Below, in pieces: positions 1 through 10,959 of a stretch of 64,000 nt of DNA. Positions within the stretch are counted from its first letter, which is position 1, and the number at the start of each line of letters is the position of its first letter. Made by a program: the position numbers and the translations under genes. The notes beneath the pieces were generated by a model. That model was given only the letters and a program-made list of their open reading frames with translations, did no database searches and was not told the origin of the DNA. This stretch comes from Kalmusia sp. IMI 367209 (Eukaryota; Ascomycota; Dothideomycetes; Pleosporales; Didymosphaeriaceae), in contig JAPEUQ010000002.1 of the NCBI GenBank assembly GCA_027946365.1, positions 1,488,001 through 1,552,000 of the forward strand, in the 5' to 3' direction.

Positions 1-54
1 AGGCAGCACCACCTTTTGAGGGACCGGTGTGCCATCTAGTGCCCGTCAGAGGGA

Positions 55-650
55 CTACTGTTCAAGAGGCTTCACGCCCTTCTTCTTCTGCTCGACCTTG
101 AGCAGCAATGCGCGGTTGATGTGTGGCAGCACACCTCCGAAGGCGATGGTTGCGCGGATAAGCGTGTCAAGCTCCTCGTCGCCGCGAATAGCGAGCTGCA
201 GATGGCGCGGCGTAATGCGCTTGACCTTGAGATCCTTGGCGGCGTTGCCCGCTAGCTCGAGGACTTCGGCAGTCAGGTATTCAAGGACGGCGGTCAGGTA
301 GATGGAAGCTTTGGCGCCGATGCGCGTCTTCTGGCGGGTGATGGTTCGGAGATGGCGCTTTATACGACCGCAGGGGAACTGTGAAGTGATGTGAGCGCGG
401 GCGCAGTACTGCAGGGCGCGGCGCATCGAAGGACGGAAGCCTTAATCGCGTTTGGAGGGGCTGCGGACGCGCGCATCGGATGCTTACCTGCAAGCCAGCC
501 TTTGCCGAGTGCGATTTGGTCGTCTTGACGTGCGAATCGCCCTTTCCTCCTGTCTTGCCACCGGTTTTGCCTGTAACGCATCAGCTTCGGTGCGCTCTTT
601 GTTGCGCGGGCGGGCAGCGGAATCAGGCGCGTACCTTTGCCGCCTGGCAT
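55..650 (-). CDS. htz1: Histone variant H2A.Z
   Basis: Replaces H2A in nucleosomes near promoters; deposited by SWR1-type remodellers in the nucleus. Three coding exons were derived: 635-650 (only 16 nt), 488-570 and 55-378, with GT-AG introns 571-634 and 379-487. They sum to 140 residues, the usual H2A.Z length. The N-terminus is Gly/Lys-rich ([16 protein letters not shown]). The fold region carries [12 protein letters not shown], the docking stretch [20 protein letters not shown], and the H2A.Z acidic patch residues in [10 protein letters not shown]. The [11 protein letters not shown] loop separates it from canonical H2A. It lies divergent from striatin with about 1.5 kb between the starts. 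Family assignment is very secure; the first tiny exon rests on a perfect frame and splice fit. Confidence 0.95.
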
Positions 651-2144
651 GATTGCGTTATATTTCGCGAAGTGTGCCTGTATTTATGGTATGAATAGGG
701 ATGCGCGACCGTGTTGCCCGGGTCTGTAGTCGCGTCCGATGTTGGTGGTGAGGTTGTCGGTGGGGTGGCTGGGGTCTGGAGGAAGAGCTCTTTGGAATGG
801 ATGTTGTTGTGGAAGGCGCGTTAATCCGAATAGGAAAGGCGCACCTTGGCGGATTGTATCGGATGCGCTGCGGACAGGCGCCAGATATGCTTTGATGATT
901 CGATAGTGTGGAAGCCTTGAGAATTTTCCGATAACGTGGCGCTTATGCCATGTTGAGCGCAATACAGGCAGATGTTGGTAAAGTTCAGGCCCTTGGCAAC
1001 GTCATGGACTGGCAAAGGCTAGGCCTGGAGACGCCAATGACCTAGCCCTAGGCTTGGGTAGTCAGTGGATGATATACCTAGATGTTTAGAGTGTGGCGTA
1101 CCTCTACTTGACTCACATCTGTGTAGAACACTTGATGGTGTGCTCTGTGCGGGTCAACTGCTAAGCTACTGGAGGGTGATGGTACCCTTCTTGAGCGAGC
1201 ACCTAGTCGTACGGCGAATCCATTGCTGTTTTGGTGATGAGATAGTATGGTATGAGAGAGCAAAGGACTTAACCAAAGCGTAATTCTTAGAAAGAGGTTG
1301 TAGGAAGACTGTGGAACTAAAACAAGGATAGAAGTGACGATAGCAACCGCGAGAGTGGCGTGATATTTACAACTGTAACGAACAACGTTCAATGACCTAC
1401 AGAAATGGTTCTCGTATGAGATGAATTAAAGGTTGCACTTGGAAACGGTCTTTGAATCCGGAGAGCTCACTGTTGCAGAGGACAGTAACACAGCGCCCCT
1501 TGTCAGGGCGCACGCAAGCTTTGGTCGACAAGGCAACTCAACTGAGTATCAAAGTCATCTTTTTCCATCTCCGAGTGTACCTATGGCACTTGTCCGGGTG
1601 AAGACTGATTCGTATTGCAGTGATCAGCTTGAACAGAGACGGTCGGTTATGTAGACCTGATCATGTGTCCATTGGAGATATCCTTGGCGGTGTGCTCAGA
1701 TACAGGTGACATCGAAACAAGGATTGTAGCATTCAAGAAGATAGTGCAAGCGTTTTGCGGGTCGCACAAAGATAGCCATGTCGTTCATCTTGCAGATGGA
1801 TTCGGGGACAAGCCGACAGCGGGCATGCATATGCTAGATCAGAATAGGAAAGGTGTCCAGTTGTCGCTTGGCACACCCTCACGACGCATCCAGCTCCCCT
1901 TTCGTGTAGGAAGCCACCAGCGAGCTTGTCTATATTGCTGTGCTACTGCGCGCAGTGTTGTGTGCCCCGCTTCACGCTTCTCAAAGATCCTCCACGTCGC
2001 TGCTGCCCTGAAAAGGTCCAAGCGCCCTTGACGGCGATCCGAGCTCCTCGTTCCGGACAGCTATCCATCGCTTGACACCTCGCCGCATGTTGACACCCGC
2101 GGATCGCTTGACGCTACACAACACAACACCAGAGGAGCGACGTT
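651..2144. other. Intergenic, divergent H2A.Z / striatin promoter region
   Basis: About 1.5 kb separates the two divergent starts. Short open frames here (for example 1663-2031) have no recognisable domain or fungal coding character. I see no RNA gene. It most likely holds both promoters and 5' leaders. Confidence 0.6.
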
Positions 2145-4839
2145 ATGGCATGGCAGTCGCCCTCGGCCATGAACGCGGGCGGCGCCGTAGGCGGAGGGGA
2201 TGGCAGTGCGCCGACAGGGACTGAGTACACGCTGCAGGGTAAGGATGTCGCTGTCGTCGAAAGGACGCCGCAGGTTCGTCGTTGAGAAGGATGTAGACTG
2301 ACAGGGCTGACAGGAGTTATGCGCTTTCTTCAGCTGGAATGGCATGCCCACGAGCGCGCACGGAACGCCTGGGACATCGAACGCGCAGAGATGAAGGCGA
2401 AAATTGCGAAGCAGGAGGGCGAAGTCCGAAGTGCTAAGAAGCTGAATGACCAATTGAACAAGCACATACGCATGCTTGAGCAAGCATTGATGAATGAGCG
2501 GGCAAAGCACAAGGCCAACGCCGCCGGAGCAGATGCAAAGTCGACAGACGAAAAGAAGGACAAGGCCAAAGCAGATGCAAAGAGTGGTACGGGACCTATA
2601 AAGCGTGCGCGAACACCCCTTATTGTGCTGCTCCCCCTCTCATGGTCAAGCTAACTCGCGGGGTGATGCAGCTCAAAACAAACCCCACAACTCTTTCCTC
2701 GATATCGATCCAGATTCTTCAGAACACGCCGAAGCGGAACGAGACAGCCTACGCGAAAAATCGAAGCTATACCTTACAAAATGCGTCGAAGAGATCACAT
2801 ATCTCTTGACACCGCCCACCCAGCCTGCTCCTCAGCCGGGGCTTCATGGAATGGAAAACAGCTCCGGCTTCCTCAACCACGGCCAGGCTTCAATGGAGGA
2901 TCTGTATCTTCAGCAGCACCGGCAGAAGATGCAGTCACAGCTACCCACCATGCCGAACACATCCATGCCGAATCATCAACCGCCCAATGTTCCTACATCT
3001 GCAGAAATCCATTCTTTCGTACAACAGGCCCAACAATTTCACCAAGCCCCGCAAATGACCCGGGAACCTTCAAACCAAGTATCTCTGCCCCCTCATTCAG
3101 GTCCACCATCGGATTTTTTGGCACAACCGCAACACCAAATATCACAAAGCTTCGTTTCTGTGCCCGAGGAACAGGTAGAAAAGGTGATACACACCTTTGA
3201 TACCCAAGGCAGACCGATCAGTAATCGGGAAGAGGGTACTATGAGCAGCGCTCAAGTGCCGGCAGAAGATCCGGGGAGTTGGAATTTCGAGGAGGAGCCT
3301 GTCACTGAGATACCCCAAGAAGTGCCATTGCCCCGGAGACCAGACACTGAATCCTTCCCAAGTGCCAACAACATACCTGCGAAATCCCCCCCACGTCATG
3401 GGAAGCGCAAGACAAGTCTAGAATTGCACAGAAGGCGAGCGAGCCAAGGAGAAGCCCGAGAAACCGCTGGGCAAAGTTCACGATCTGATCCACAGAACTT
3501 CAAAGTACGATTTGCTCTCCGTGGCCATCTTGACGTCGTGCGTTCAGTCATCTTTACTGGAGGTGGTAGTCCCACCGAACCGGAAATCTGTACAGCGGGC
3601 GACGACGGTATGATCAAGAGGTGGATCATACCGGCAAGCTATGCGAACCAGCATAGCATGAACAATGACCTGGACATTTCCCCTTATTGGTCACACCGTG
3701 GTCACGACGGAATCGTGACTTCTCTGGCGGCATGTCCTTCGTCGGCATCCTTTGCAACAGGGGGCAGAGTGTCTGGCGATGGCTGGATATTCTCTGGAGG
3801 ACAAGATGCTACCGTTCGTGTCTGGGAAAGAGGCCGTGTAGATCCAAAAGCTACCCTTGATGGCCACACAGATGCTGTTTGGACTGTATGTGTGCTGCCG
3901 GCGACCTGCCACGCAGTGTTCGGCGCGGATTGTAGCAACTATGGCGGTCCTGACCGCGTATTGCTTGCATCGGGCTCGGCAGACGGTACCATCAAGATTT
4001 GGGCTGTAAGCGCTCCGCCACAACTTGTTTCACCTCAATCGGGCTCACGTCGCGGCGTGGGAGGAAGTCGAAGACACTCGGTGACATCAGGGTCAAACTA
4101 CCCTTCGTCCCCGCAACCAAGCATAGCGACCTCAACGCCGTTCCACTACATGCTAGTGCATACCATTGAGCGAGCCACTCACGCATCACCTACCTGCATC
4201 AGTCCTCTCTCCCCAGCTGGAGAGAACTTTGTTGTTTCGTTCTCAGATGCCTCGATTCTTGTGTACGATACTCGAACAGGCGAAGAGCTAATCGGGATGG
4301 CAAGCGGCGAAACGTATGATGGCACACCTGCCACAGGCATCACGTCTGTGGTGACCACTTCACAAAGCATAGAGGGCGCATCATCACAAGATCCTAGTCG
4401 TGGAGCAGATGAGGAGGGTGTTGTCCATGGCCCAACTGGGTCGGGCAGTGCTGGTGGTGTGGAGGGCGTCATCATTAGTGGACATGAAGACCAGCTCATC
4501 AGATTCTATGATGCCAATTCTGGTAAGCCCATATCTTTCCCCCTCAAATACAGTGAATGTTCTGCTAATAACTCCTCAGGTCAATGCACATATAGCATGC
4601 TCGCCCACCCCTCTGCTATTTCATCACTCTCTATTAGCAAAGACGGCCGCGAAGCTGTCTCAGCTGGCCACGATGCCTCTATCCGCTTTTGGTCCCTCGA
4701 CAAGCGTATCTGCACTCAGGAAATTACTGCTCATCGCATCATGCGTGGTGAAGGTGTCTGCAGTGTCGTCTGGAGCCAGGACGGGCGCTTGGTTGTTTCT
4801 GCCGGTGGCGATGGCGTCGTCAAAGTCTTCGCTCGATGA
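2145..4839 (+). CDS. pro11: Striatin family protein (STRIPAK scaffold)
   Basis: Scaffold subunit of the STRIPAK phosphatase-kinase complex, which in filamentous fungi controls hyphal fusion and sexual development at the nuclear envelope and ER. Exons 2145-2238, 2314-2586, 2672-4522 and 4580-4839 sum to 825 residues. The start at 2145 gives MAWQSPSAMN and leads into the striatin signature TLQGVMRFLQLEWHAHER (caveolin-binding region), then a charged coiled coil to about residue 80. A second conserved block, SLREKSKLYLTKCVEEITYLL, follows. The middle is Gln/Pro-rich and disordered. WD40 repeats run from about residue 400 to the end (VRFALRGHLDVVRSVIF, GSADGTIKIW, SAGHDASIRFWS, SAGGDGVVKVFAR). 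The last intron (57 nt) is a multiple of three without a stop, so retention would add 19 residues. Confidence 0.93.
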
Positions 4840-5417
4840 CTTTAGGCCCGCAATGCATATACGCTGAAATACCGCACTTACTGCTGCATTTTTAGCTTCA
4901 ATACCCCATTTAGCGCACGTACGAGCACATGGAATGACACGGAACAGCAGAAATGTTTGGACGGAAAGGATGAAGCCTTTTAGGTAATGGATGATTTTTA
5001 CTCTTCTTGTATCAAAGAAATTTTTTACGTCGAAGTTCGATGCTTTGGTGTCGAGTAGGACGTGGTTGGGTGGTTGAAAGCACACGACCGAAAACATAAT
5101 GCATGGTACCTGGGCGTCTCAAAAGGGCTTCCTGGTATGAACGGTAGGGCTGAGAGGGGCCCTGGTACCTACACTGTAGTTGTACTATATGTTTGAGAGA
5201 TCGGTGGAAGGATGGAGGTCATGGAGGTGCAAAGAATAGAGAGGTTGAGGGACTGCGTTGTTGTGTTCAAGTGCTTGTAAACGTGATGTTAACTTGTCTA
5301 CCGAACATGCAGGTACTATGTATCTTATTGAACAGTAGCTGACCTCTGAACTTGTCTCCGAAACAGAACTTCACAGGTTATCTTATATGCTCATCAACTA
5401 TATTGGGTTGGCTTAGC
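4840..5417. other. Convergent intergenic region, striatin / kinase-like gene
   Basis: 3' flanks of two convergent genes. No coding frame, RNA gene or repeat was recognised. Confidence 0.6.
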
Positions 5418-6687
5418 TCACAATACATCTCCTGAACCTTGTCTTAACATTTCGACTCTGAAGCGCTCATCAACACCCTTCAATAGCGCCGAAGCGAACA
5501 TTGTCTCCCAATCCCCATCCACCACTGCCCTCAATACCCTAGCTCCAATATCAACAAGCATCTGCGTGCCCTCTCGATCCGTCCATTGCACTATCGTGGG
5601 CCAAAATGCTACATGCACTGCCCAATGCACCGCCAAGCGCCTGATCCACTCCTTACCAATCCTACTTCCACTCCCATCTACGCTGCCTTGTCTCGCAACA
5701 AGATACGCATTCAGAAATGTAGGGAGTAATTCCCGCCCGCCACGGAACCGATCTAGCAGAAAAGCTTCGGCACAGAATTGAGCAACGTCCGTAGCACTGA
5801 TGCCCCGCCTCGTCATCTCCCAGTCTACAATCGTCAGGTCGACTTGCTCATCATCCTCGTTCTTGAACTTGACAAGAACGTTGCCTGGCCAGAAGTCTCC
5901 GTGGCAAATACACTCGTTCTCGGTAGCAAGACGGCTTCCGAATTCAGTGTCGATGTATTCTGCAAGCGAGACGTCGTGACCGTATTGAGAGAATGCAGTT
6001 GCGAGGTTGCGGTACGAGTGTCTGTAAATAGTTACACCGGTGGGGTTGTTGGCTTTGAGATCGCTGGCGTCGGATAAGGAGAGGGATGTTTGGGTCGAAC
6101 GGGTGTGGACTGCGGCGATCCAGTGTCCTAGGTCTTTCCCGACTTTTTGGATGTCTAGACGCAAATCCGTATACGCATCTTTTAGCATTTTGTATCCGCC
6201 ATCTTCGATGCAGAGCAGTTTGATTTCGGGATCGTAGAAATTACAACGAACGGCGTGTACGCTGGAATATGGGATTTGTTCCTGAAGTAGTGAGGGTAGG
6301 ATCTCTAACACGAAGTCTTCGTAGTCCATTCTGTTGGGGTCAAATGCAAAGGCCTTATTGGATGGCAGATAGGGCGCTGCATGTTTGTAGATGGTGGTTG
6401 AGCCTGAGGGGAGGATGACGCGGTAGACCTGAGAATTACTACAAATTAGTGATTGCTGTATAAATTTATATACGTAGAATGGGATTTAGAGATTACAATT
6501 GAGTTTGAGAGAATGGAGAAATTTCAAACAATTCGACCCTTGTTTATGATAATAATTTGCATTCTTATGTACTTACGTAGTTTGCTGTACCCCCAGTGAG
6601 GAGCGTCACGGAAGTGTATGCGATGGATTGAGAGGTTAGGTAGGCGGAGAGACCACGCTCGGTTGTTAGATTGTGACCCGATGTCAT
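5418..6687 (-). CDS. APH-fold phosphotransferase (kinase-like)
   Basis: A small-molecule kinase fold of the aminoglycoside phosphotransferase/choline kinase superfamily; the substrate is unknown. Exon 1 (6577-6687) starts MTSGHNLTTERG and contains the glycine-rich loop LLTGGTANYVYRV, split by a 148-nt intron (6429-6576). Exon 2 is 5418-6428. The total is 373 residues. The catalytic loop is CHGDFWPGNVLV (Asp base, Asn metal ligand) and the metal-binding Asp is in IVDWEM, so the active site looks intact. Fungal genomes carry many such proteins, and resistance is not implied. The start was chosen because the longest single open frame (ATG at 6329) lacks the nucleotide loop, which the upstream exon supplies in frame. 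It is convergent with striatin. Confidence 0.85.
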
Positions 6688-7905
6688 TATTAGTTTATTT
6701 CACTACAGAATCGGACAGTCGTTGTGTATGTCGGGACAACTTGGTCCACTATGTGTTTATGGATGGACCTTCGTCGTACTCAAGAGGGAGAGAAACTAGG
6801 TAATCGACGTCACATTCAATGCGGGCCTGCGAGGAGAGGACGGATTTACTTCAAAGATGGTAGCTGGACAGCCACTAGGTTTTTATACTATAGCTGCGAT
6901 CTGAGATATCCTCTACATGTTGCGCAGACTACGAGATTGTTGAAAAAAGTGGAATTTCGACTTACTTTGGTTATGCATGATTGGACGAAGGGTCTCGTAT
7001 AGTTCGTATCCTTGCGATGATGTGGAGTGAGTCATTTGCCAAGTCGTCCAGAATGGTTGGGGCGTTTAATCGACGCTAGACGTTTATGGTCTAGCGTGGG
7101 TGGTAACTCTTTGATATACCTACCTCTCCCACGCTTTCATTCTATTACTATACGGATTTACAAATGCTTGCAGGTCTGCATAAGACTACATTGAAACTCC
7201 ACTCATTTGTAGTGCTCGAGGAGGCAGGGAAAGGTGAAAAATGTATAATTCTCATCATAGATAATCTGCTCACTCTGTTACCAAGAGGGCCTCTACTTAC
7301 AGTACTAGATCAGAATTTTGAAGACGTGTTGTGAGCTAAGTCATCACAGAATACATAACGCAAAAGTAAAAAAGTCTTCAAGTTTCAGTCCCCTTGGCTG
7401 TAGCACTGGGACGTCGCTCAACATAAGATCGCTCCCTCTATTTCTGACGGCCTTCACTTGGGTCATCCGACCCTACCCACTCGAAACGGACATCGACTGG
7501 TACACACAGCATCTATCCAGATGACAAGTTCCCATCACCATCCTCATTATCCTCATATATTCAAATCCACCTCCATAGCCATAACATTCAGCTGTTTCAC
7601 CTTCCCCAACCGCTCCCTCTCTGATCGTTTCATAGTTGCAGTGCTTTCGACGTCCGACACTGAGATTCAGACGTTCTAAGATATTTCTTGTGCGGAGCCT
7701 TTGTAGTTTTTCATTCAGTGGTTTATCTTTGAACTAGCACAAGTTGTGCATTTATGAAAGCTTGACGACACTCTACGTGACTGCTTTGATCAGCTTTCAG
7801 TGCAGGAATGAACTTTGCAGAATGATAATGATGGGCGGTCTATGCGTTGGCTCCTTAGCCAGATGAAGTGACATCGTTCTACGAGCTCTGGCTTGTGGCT
7901 TATCC
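6688..7905. other. Intergenic region
   Basis: Upstream of the kinase-like gene and downstream of bmt2. Only short open frames without recognisable domains are present, and composition is more A/T-rich than in the genes. Nothing else was seen. Confidence 0.5.
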
Positions 7906-8784
7906 TCAATCGACCGTAATGCAGAAATTGTTCATAGCTGGCCCATCTCTCACTTTTCGCTTCTCTGTCTTCGATGCTTTGGGTATACCGGTCCAATTGA
8001 GTAAGTAGTAGCAAAGCTTCGGTGTTTTCTTATTGCTGGTTAATTTGAAGCCGAGATTCGCTAGGATTCGAAGGAGTAGCCGTTCGTCTAGATACCGCGA
8101 ATTCTCCACGCACGGCAACGGCAATACGAAAAAGAGAGCCGGAAGTACAGTGCCTGTGGTGTTCCCATGCGTGTCTGCGCGACGAAGGAACCGCGTTGTC
8201 CGCTTCAGCATTTCGCCTCGCAGGGCCGGATCCGGGACATAATTGAGGACCAACGAAAGAGAAATGATATCAAAATGTTCGCTCAATGACGAGGGCAATG
8301 GGCGTTCCATCAAATCCTGTTTCTCAATACCAGCGCCTTGGCTATTGAGATCAATCCTGGTCATCTCGATTTGGTCGGGGTACTTTGATATCTCGTTTTT
8401 GATTGACAGCGCTCCGACTTCTAAACAACGAAGCGGCGGTTTCGGACAAATCTCTCCTTCAGATTCCTTTCCTCTGAGTCGAATAACGTTCGCTTGCCGT
8501 AGCCATTCGACAAGCACTTTGCTGGAGTCCCCGCCACGGTCCTTCGATTGGCCTTGTTTGCTGGCGGCTTGATATAGCTCGAGACCTCCATTCTTCTCAA
8601 TAGCTCTTGCAATGGTTTCTGTAAGCTTCGTGTCTCCTTTCTTAACGGCTGCTGCTTGTTCTTTCTGCAGTCGATGATGAGTTCGGATGATGGTCCGCGA
8701 TTGCTGCGAGCTCATGCGCTCTTTCGGCTTGCTAATAGGCGGACGGCCATGAGAGAGAGCCTTTTGGCGCTTCTTAGCCGCCAT
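7906..8784 (-). CDS. bmt2: 25S rRNA adenine-N(1) methyltransferase Bmt2
   Basis: SAM-dependent nucleolar enzyme that makes one m1A in the large-subunit rRNA during 60S biogenesis. It is a single exon of 292 residues starting MAAKKRQKALSHGRPPI, which matches the family's basic N-terminus. An in-frame ATG five codons upstream (8799) is possible but less likely. The Rossmann region shows RCLEVGALS (motif I), a DLNSQ motif II acid, and FDIISLSLVLNYVPDPALRGEML, the conserved motif IV to post-motif region of this family. It starts 189 bp from the divergent ribosomal protein L25 gene, so the two ribosome genes probably share a promoter. Assignment is by remembered family pattern, and I consider it strong. 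Confidence 0.88.
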   Translation of the reverse strand: MAAKKRQKALSHGRPPISKPKERMSSQQSRTIIRTHHRLQKEQAAAVKKGDTKLTETIARAIEKNGGLELYQAASKQGQSKDRGGDSSKVLVEWLRQANVIRLRGKESEGEICPKPPLRCLEVGALSIKNEISKYPDQIEMTRIDLNSQGAGIEKQDLMERPLPSSLSEHFDIISLSLVLNYVPDPALRGEMLKRTTRFLRRADTHGNTTGTVLPALFFVLPLPCVENSRYLDERLLLRILANLGFKLTSNKKTPKLCYYLLNWTGIPKASKTEKRKVRDGPAMNNFCITVD

Positions 8785-8973
8785 TCTTTGCCAGTTCACA
8801 TGATATTGGTGTAATTGCGTGGGAAAGTAAGTGGTGCCGAGAGTTTTGCAAACAATGCGCTAGTCCTGTTTCGATAAGCGAGACGCCAACGCGCACCTCC
8901 GCTCTCACATTTTTGACCTTGAACTTCGACTTTCGACCTCCGACCTCAACACTAACCACAGCACAACGTCGCC
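8785..8973. promoter_or_regulatory. Bidirectional promoter between bmt2 and rpl25
   Basis: Only 189 bp separate the two start codons. The half nearest rpl25 is pyrimidine-rich on the + strand (8890-8955), typical of the leader just before the start of highly expressed fungal genes. No TATA box is evident. Confidence 0.6.
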
Positions 8974-9754
8974 ATGCCTCCCAAAGCCAGCCAGAAGGGT
9001 ACGGAACTCCCACTTCTCGTTGTTAAATCGATCAGCAACATGCGCGCTTGACTTTGTGCGCAGACGTCCTCTACGGCGGTGCCAGATCGTAACTTCGCAG
9101 CTCCAGCTGATGAAAATCACTTGAACTACTTGCTAACAACCCGCAGGTGGAAAGCCCAGCAAGCAGGCCAATGCCGCTGCCAAAGCTGCTCTCAAGGGCG
9201 TAAGCTTGTCCCCATGACCTACAAGGCGTGCCAGAACCCCATCTCTGGCGGCTTTTACTTCTCGTGCTATGGGCAGCAAATCTAACGAGATGTAAAGGTC
9301 AACTCGCATAAGGTCCGCAAGGTGCGCAAGAGCACCAGCTTCCACCGCCCTAAGACCCTCGAGCTCTCGTAAGTGCTGCTCTGCATGATTCCGCCCGTCA
9401 GTGCTGTTGGAAGGTCGGAACAATGAAGGATTGACACATGACAGCCGCGCACCCAAGTACCCCCGCAGGTCCATCCCTCACCAGCCCCGTCTCGATGCCG
9501 GCAAGATTCTCATCCACCCGCTCAACACTGAGTCTGCCATGAAGAAGATCGAAGAGAACAACACCCTCGTCTTTATCGTCGACGTCAAGGCCAACAAGCG
9601 CCAGATCGCCGCCGCTCTTAAGAAGCAGTACGACGTGACTACGGTCAAGATCAACACCCTCATCCGCCCCGATGGCTCCAAGAAGGCTTTCGCGCGGTTG
9701 ACACCCGACGTTGATGCACTCGACATTGCGGCTACCAAGCTCGCTATCGTCTAA
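8974..9754 (+). CDS. rpl25: 60S ribosomal protein L25 (uL23)
   Basis: Binds domain III of 25S rRNA and sits at the polypeptide exit tunnel, where it docks SRP and nascent-chain factors. Exons 8974-8998, 9147-9199, 9298-9368 and 9445-9754 sum to 152 residues. The N-terminus is [17 protein letters not shown], a basic tail used for import. The core matches the family: [20 protein letters not shown], the block [20 protein letters not shown], and the C-terminal [12 protein letters not shown]. All four junctions are GT-AG and in phase. Codon use in the last exon is strongly biased to C-ending codons, as expected of an abundant protein. The introns (76-148 nt) were checked by eye for snoRNA boxes; none was convincing. 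Confidence 0.96.
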
Positions 9755-10091
9755 GGGATTGGGGTTTCGTGTATAAGCATGACGGATCTGGGAATTATAC
9801 CTGGCTGGCACGGAAAAGCGTATACGAATTGCATGGCGTTCATGGGCATGTAGTCCACAGCGACTCGAATGAATCAATTTTCGACATGGCGCCTTATTGA
9901 TAATGCCGCACTCTCTACCGTGATGTTTTGCACTGTGAAAATTTTTCGTTTCATCCACAGGGTACCGATATTCAAACCATATCTACAAGCGCAGAATTGC
10001 TATGCTCATAGGTTCCGTTTTTTGTATATTCTTCCACGTCTCATACTGGTACTTAGAATGTTGAGACTAGTTTTTTAGCAGCAAACCCCAT
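9755..10091. other. Convergent intergenic region
   Basis: 3' flank of rpl25 and of the unrecognised gene opposite. No coding or RNA feature was seen. Confidence 0.5.
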
Positions 10092-10853
10092 TCAAAGATT
10101 CCCATACAAATCCCGCCAACGTTCCGTCTCCCTAAAATCTGCCAAGGGCTGCCCGAACTTCCGAACCTGCACCTTATTGCTACTTATTCTTCTTATGCCT
10201 CTCCTGCTAAACCTGCCTGATGCGACCTCTTCGCCAATATTCATTCTGTGATAGCGAATGATTGGAACGGGATGAAGCTTTAGCTCTCTAGAATGGTTCT
10301 GCTTACTTCGTTCGAGGAACGCGCGGTTGCCGGTGGTCATTCTCGGACGCATTGCACGGGGTACGTGAATAGCGCGAATGGGTAACAAACGCGGGGATAC
10401 AGATGGTCTTGATGGGTTGTGTGAGCGGGCGCGTAGGAAGTGGTCGAGGAGGGCTCGTTGGCGGAGGGCACGTAGCTGTCGGCGTCGGGAGAATGGTTTG
10501 GAGACGGAAAAGTGGAGGTTGGAATTTACAATTGGTTTGTTCACGATGCCCACCAGTGGAATACGAGAGCTGATTGGCTGTGATAAAAGAACTTGCGAAG
10601 GGGGTTTCGGTGTGCATTCTGATTGAGGGGCCGGCGCTGAGTCCTGAACCGCTTGTTCGGGGGTGGGTAAAGAAAACGGTGTGAGAACGGTTACTTTAGA
10701 CGGGGCTGTTTCCCGCTGTTTCCGTGCTCGCCTTGATCCATACGGTTGGAGACGGATATTTATCCCCGGCCTTGCGACGACAAGGGGCTTCCGGACTCGC
10801 TCGGTATCCTGTGAATTTTGAATCCTGTACGCAGTATCAGAGTCACTATCCAT
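10092..10853 (-). CDS. Unrecognised basic protein
   Basis: I do not recognise this protein. The frame is open from 10985 but that ATG overlaps the end of htd2. The next ATG (10853, MDSDSDTAYRIQ) leaves 106 nt after the htd2 stop and is the better start, giving 253 residues. The product is Arg/Pro/Ser-rich with no membrane segment or signal peptide. The middle looks disordered (many P, Q and S between residues 55 and 120), and a denser Arg-rich part follows (SRRRQLRALRQRALLDHFLRAR). The C-terminus, QPLADFRETERWRDLYGNL, looks like a real ordered tail. It may be a lineage-specific nuclear or mitochondrial protein. The alternative is a chance open frame; length and position favour a gene. Confidence 0.45.
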   Translation of the reverse strand: MDSDSDTAYRIQNSQDTERVRKPLVVARPGINIRLQPYGSRRARKQRETAPSKVTVLTPFSLPTPEQAVQDSAPAPQSECTPKPPSQVLLSQPISSRIPLVGIVNKPIVNSNLHFSVSKPFSRRRQLRALRQRALLDHFLRARSHNPSRPSVSPRLLPIRAIHVPRAMRPRMTTGNRAFLERSKQNHSRELKLHPVPIIRYHRMNIGEEVASGRFSRRGIRRISSNKVQVRKFGQPLADFRETERWRDLYGNL

Positions 10854-10959
10854 TTTGCGAATGATAGATGCCGCACCGGTCTCCAATCTGGAGTCGTTGT
10901 TGGAAGCCCCGGTCCATTGTTTGCGAAGTATTGGTATACGTGTTCGCCTTCCTGCAGCC

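Noticed and set aside
1663..2031. 122-codon + strand frame upstream of striatin
   Set aside because: No domain, and it ends just before the striatin leader; probably promoter DNA.
8999..9146. Possible C/D snoRNA in the first rpl25 intron (ctgatga)
   Set aside because: Box C lacks the purine start, and no paired D box with terminal stem was found.
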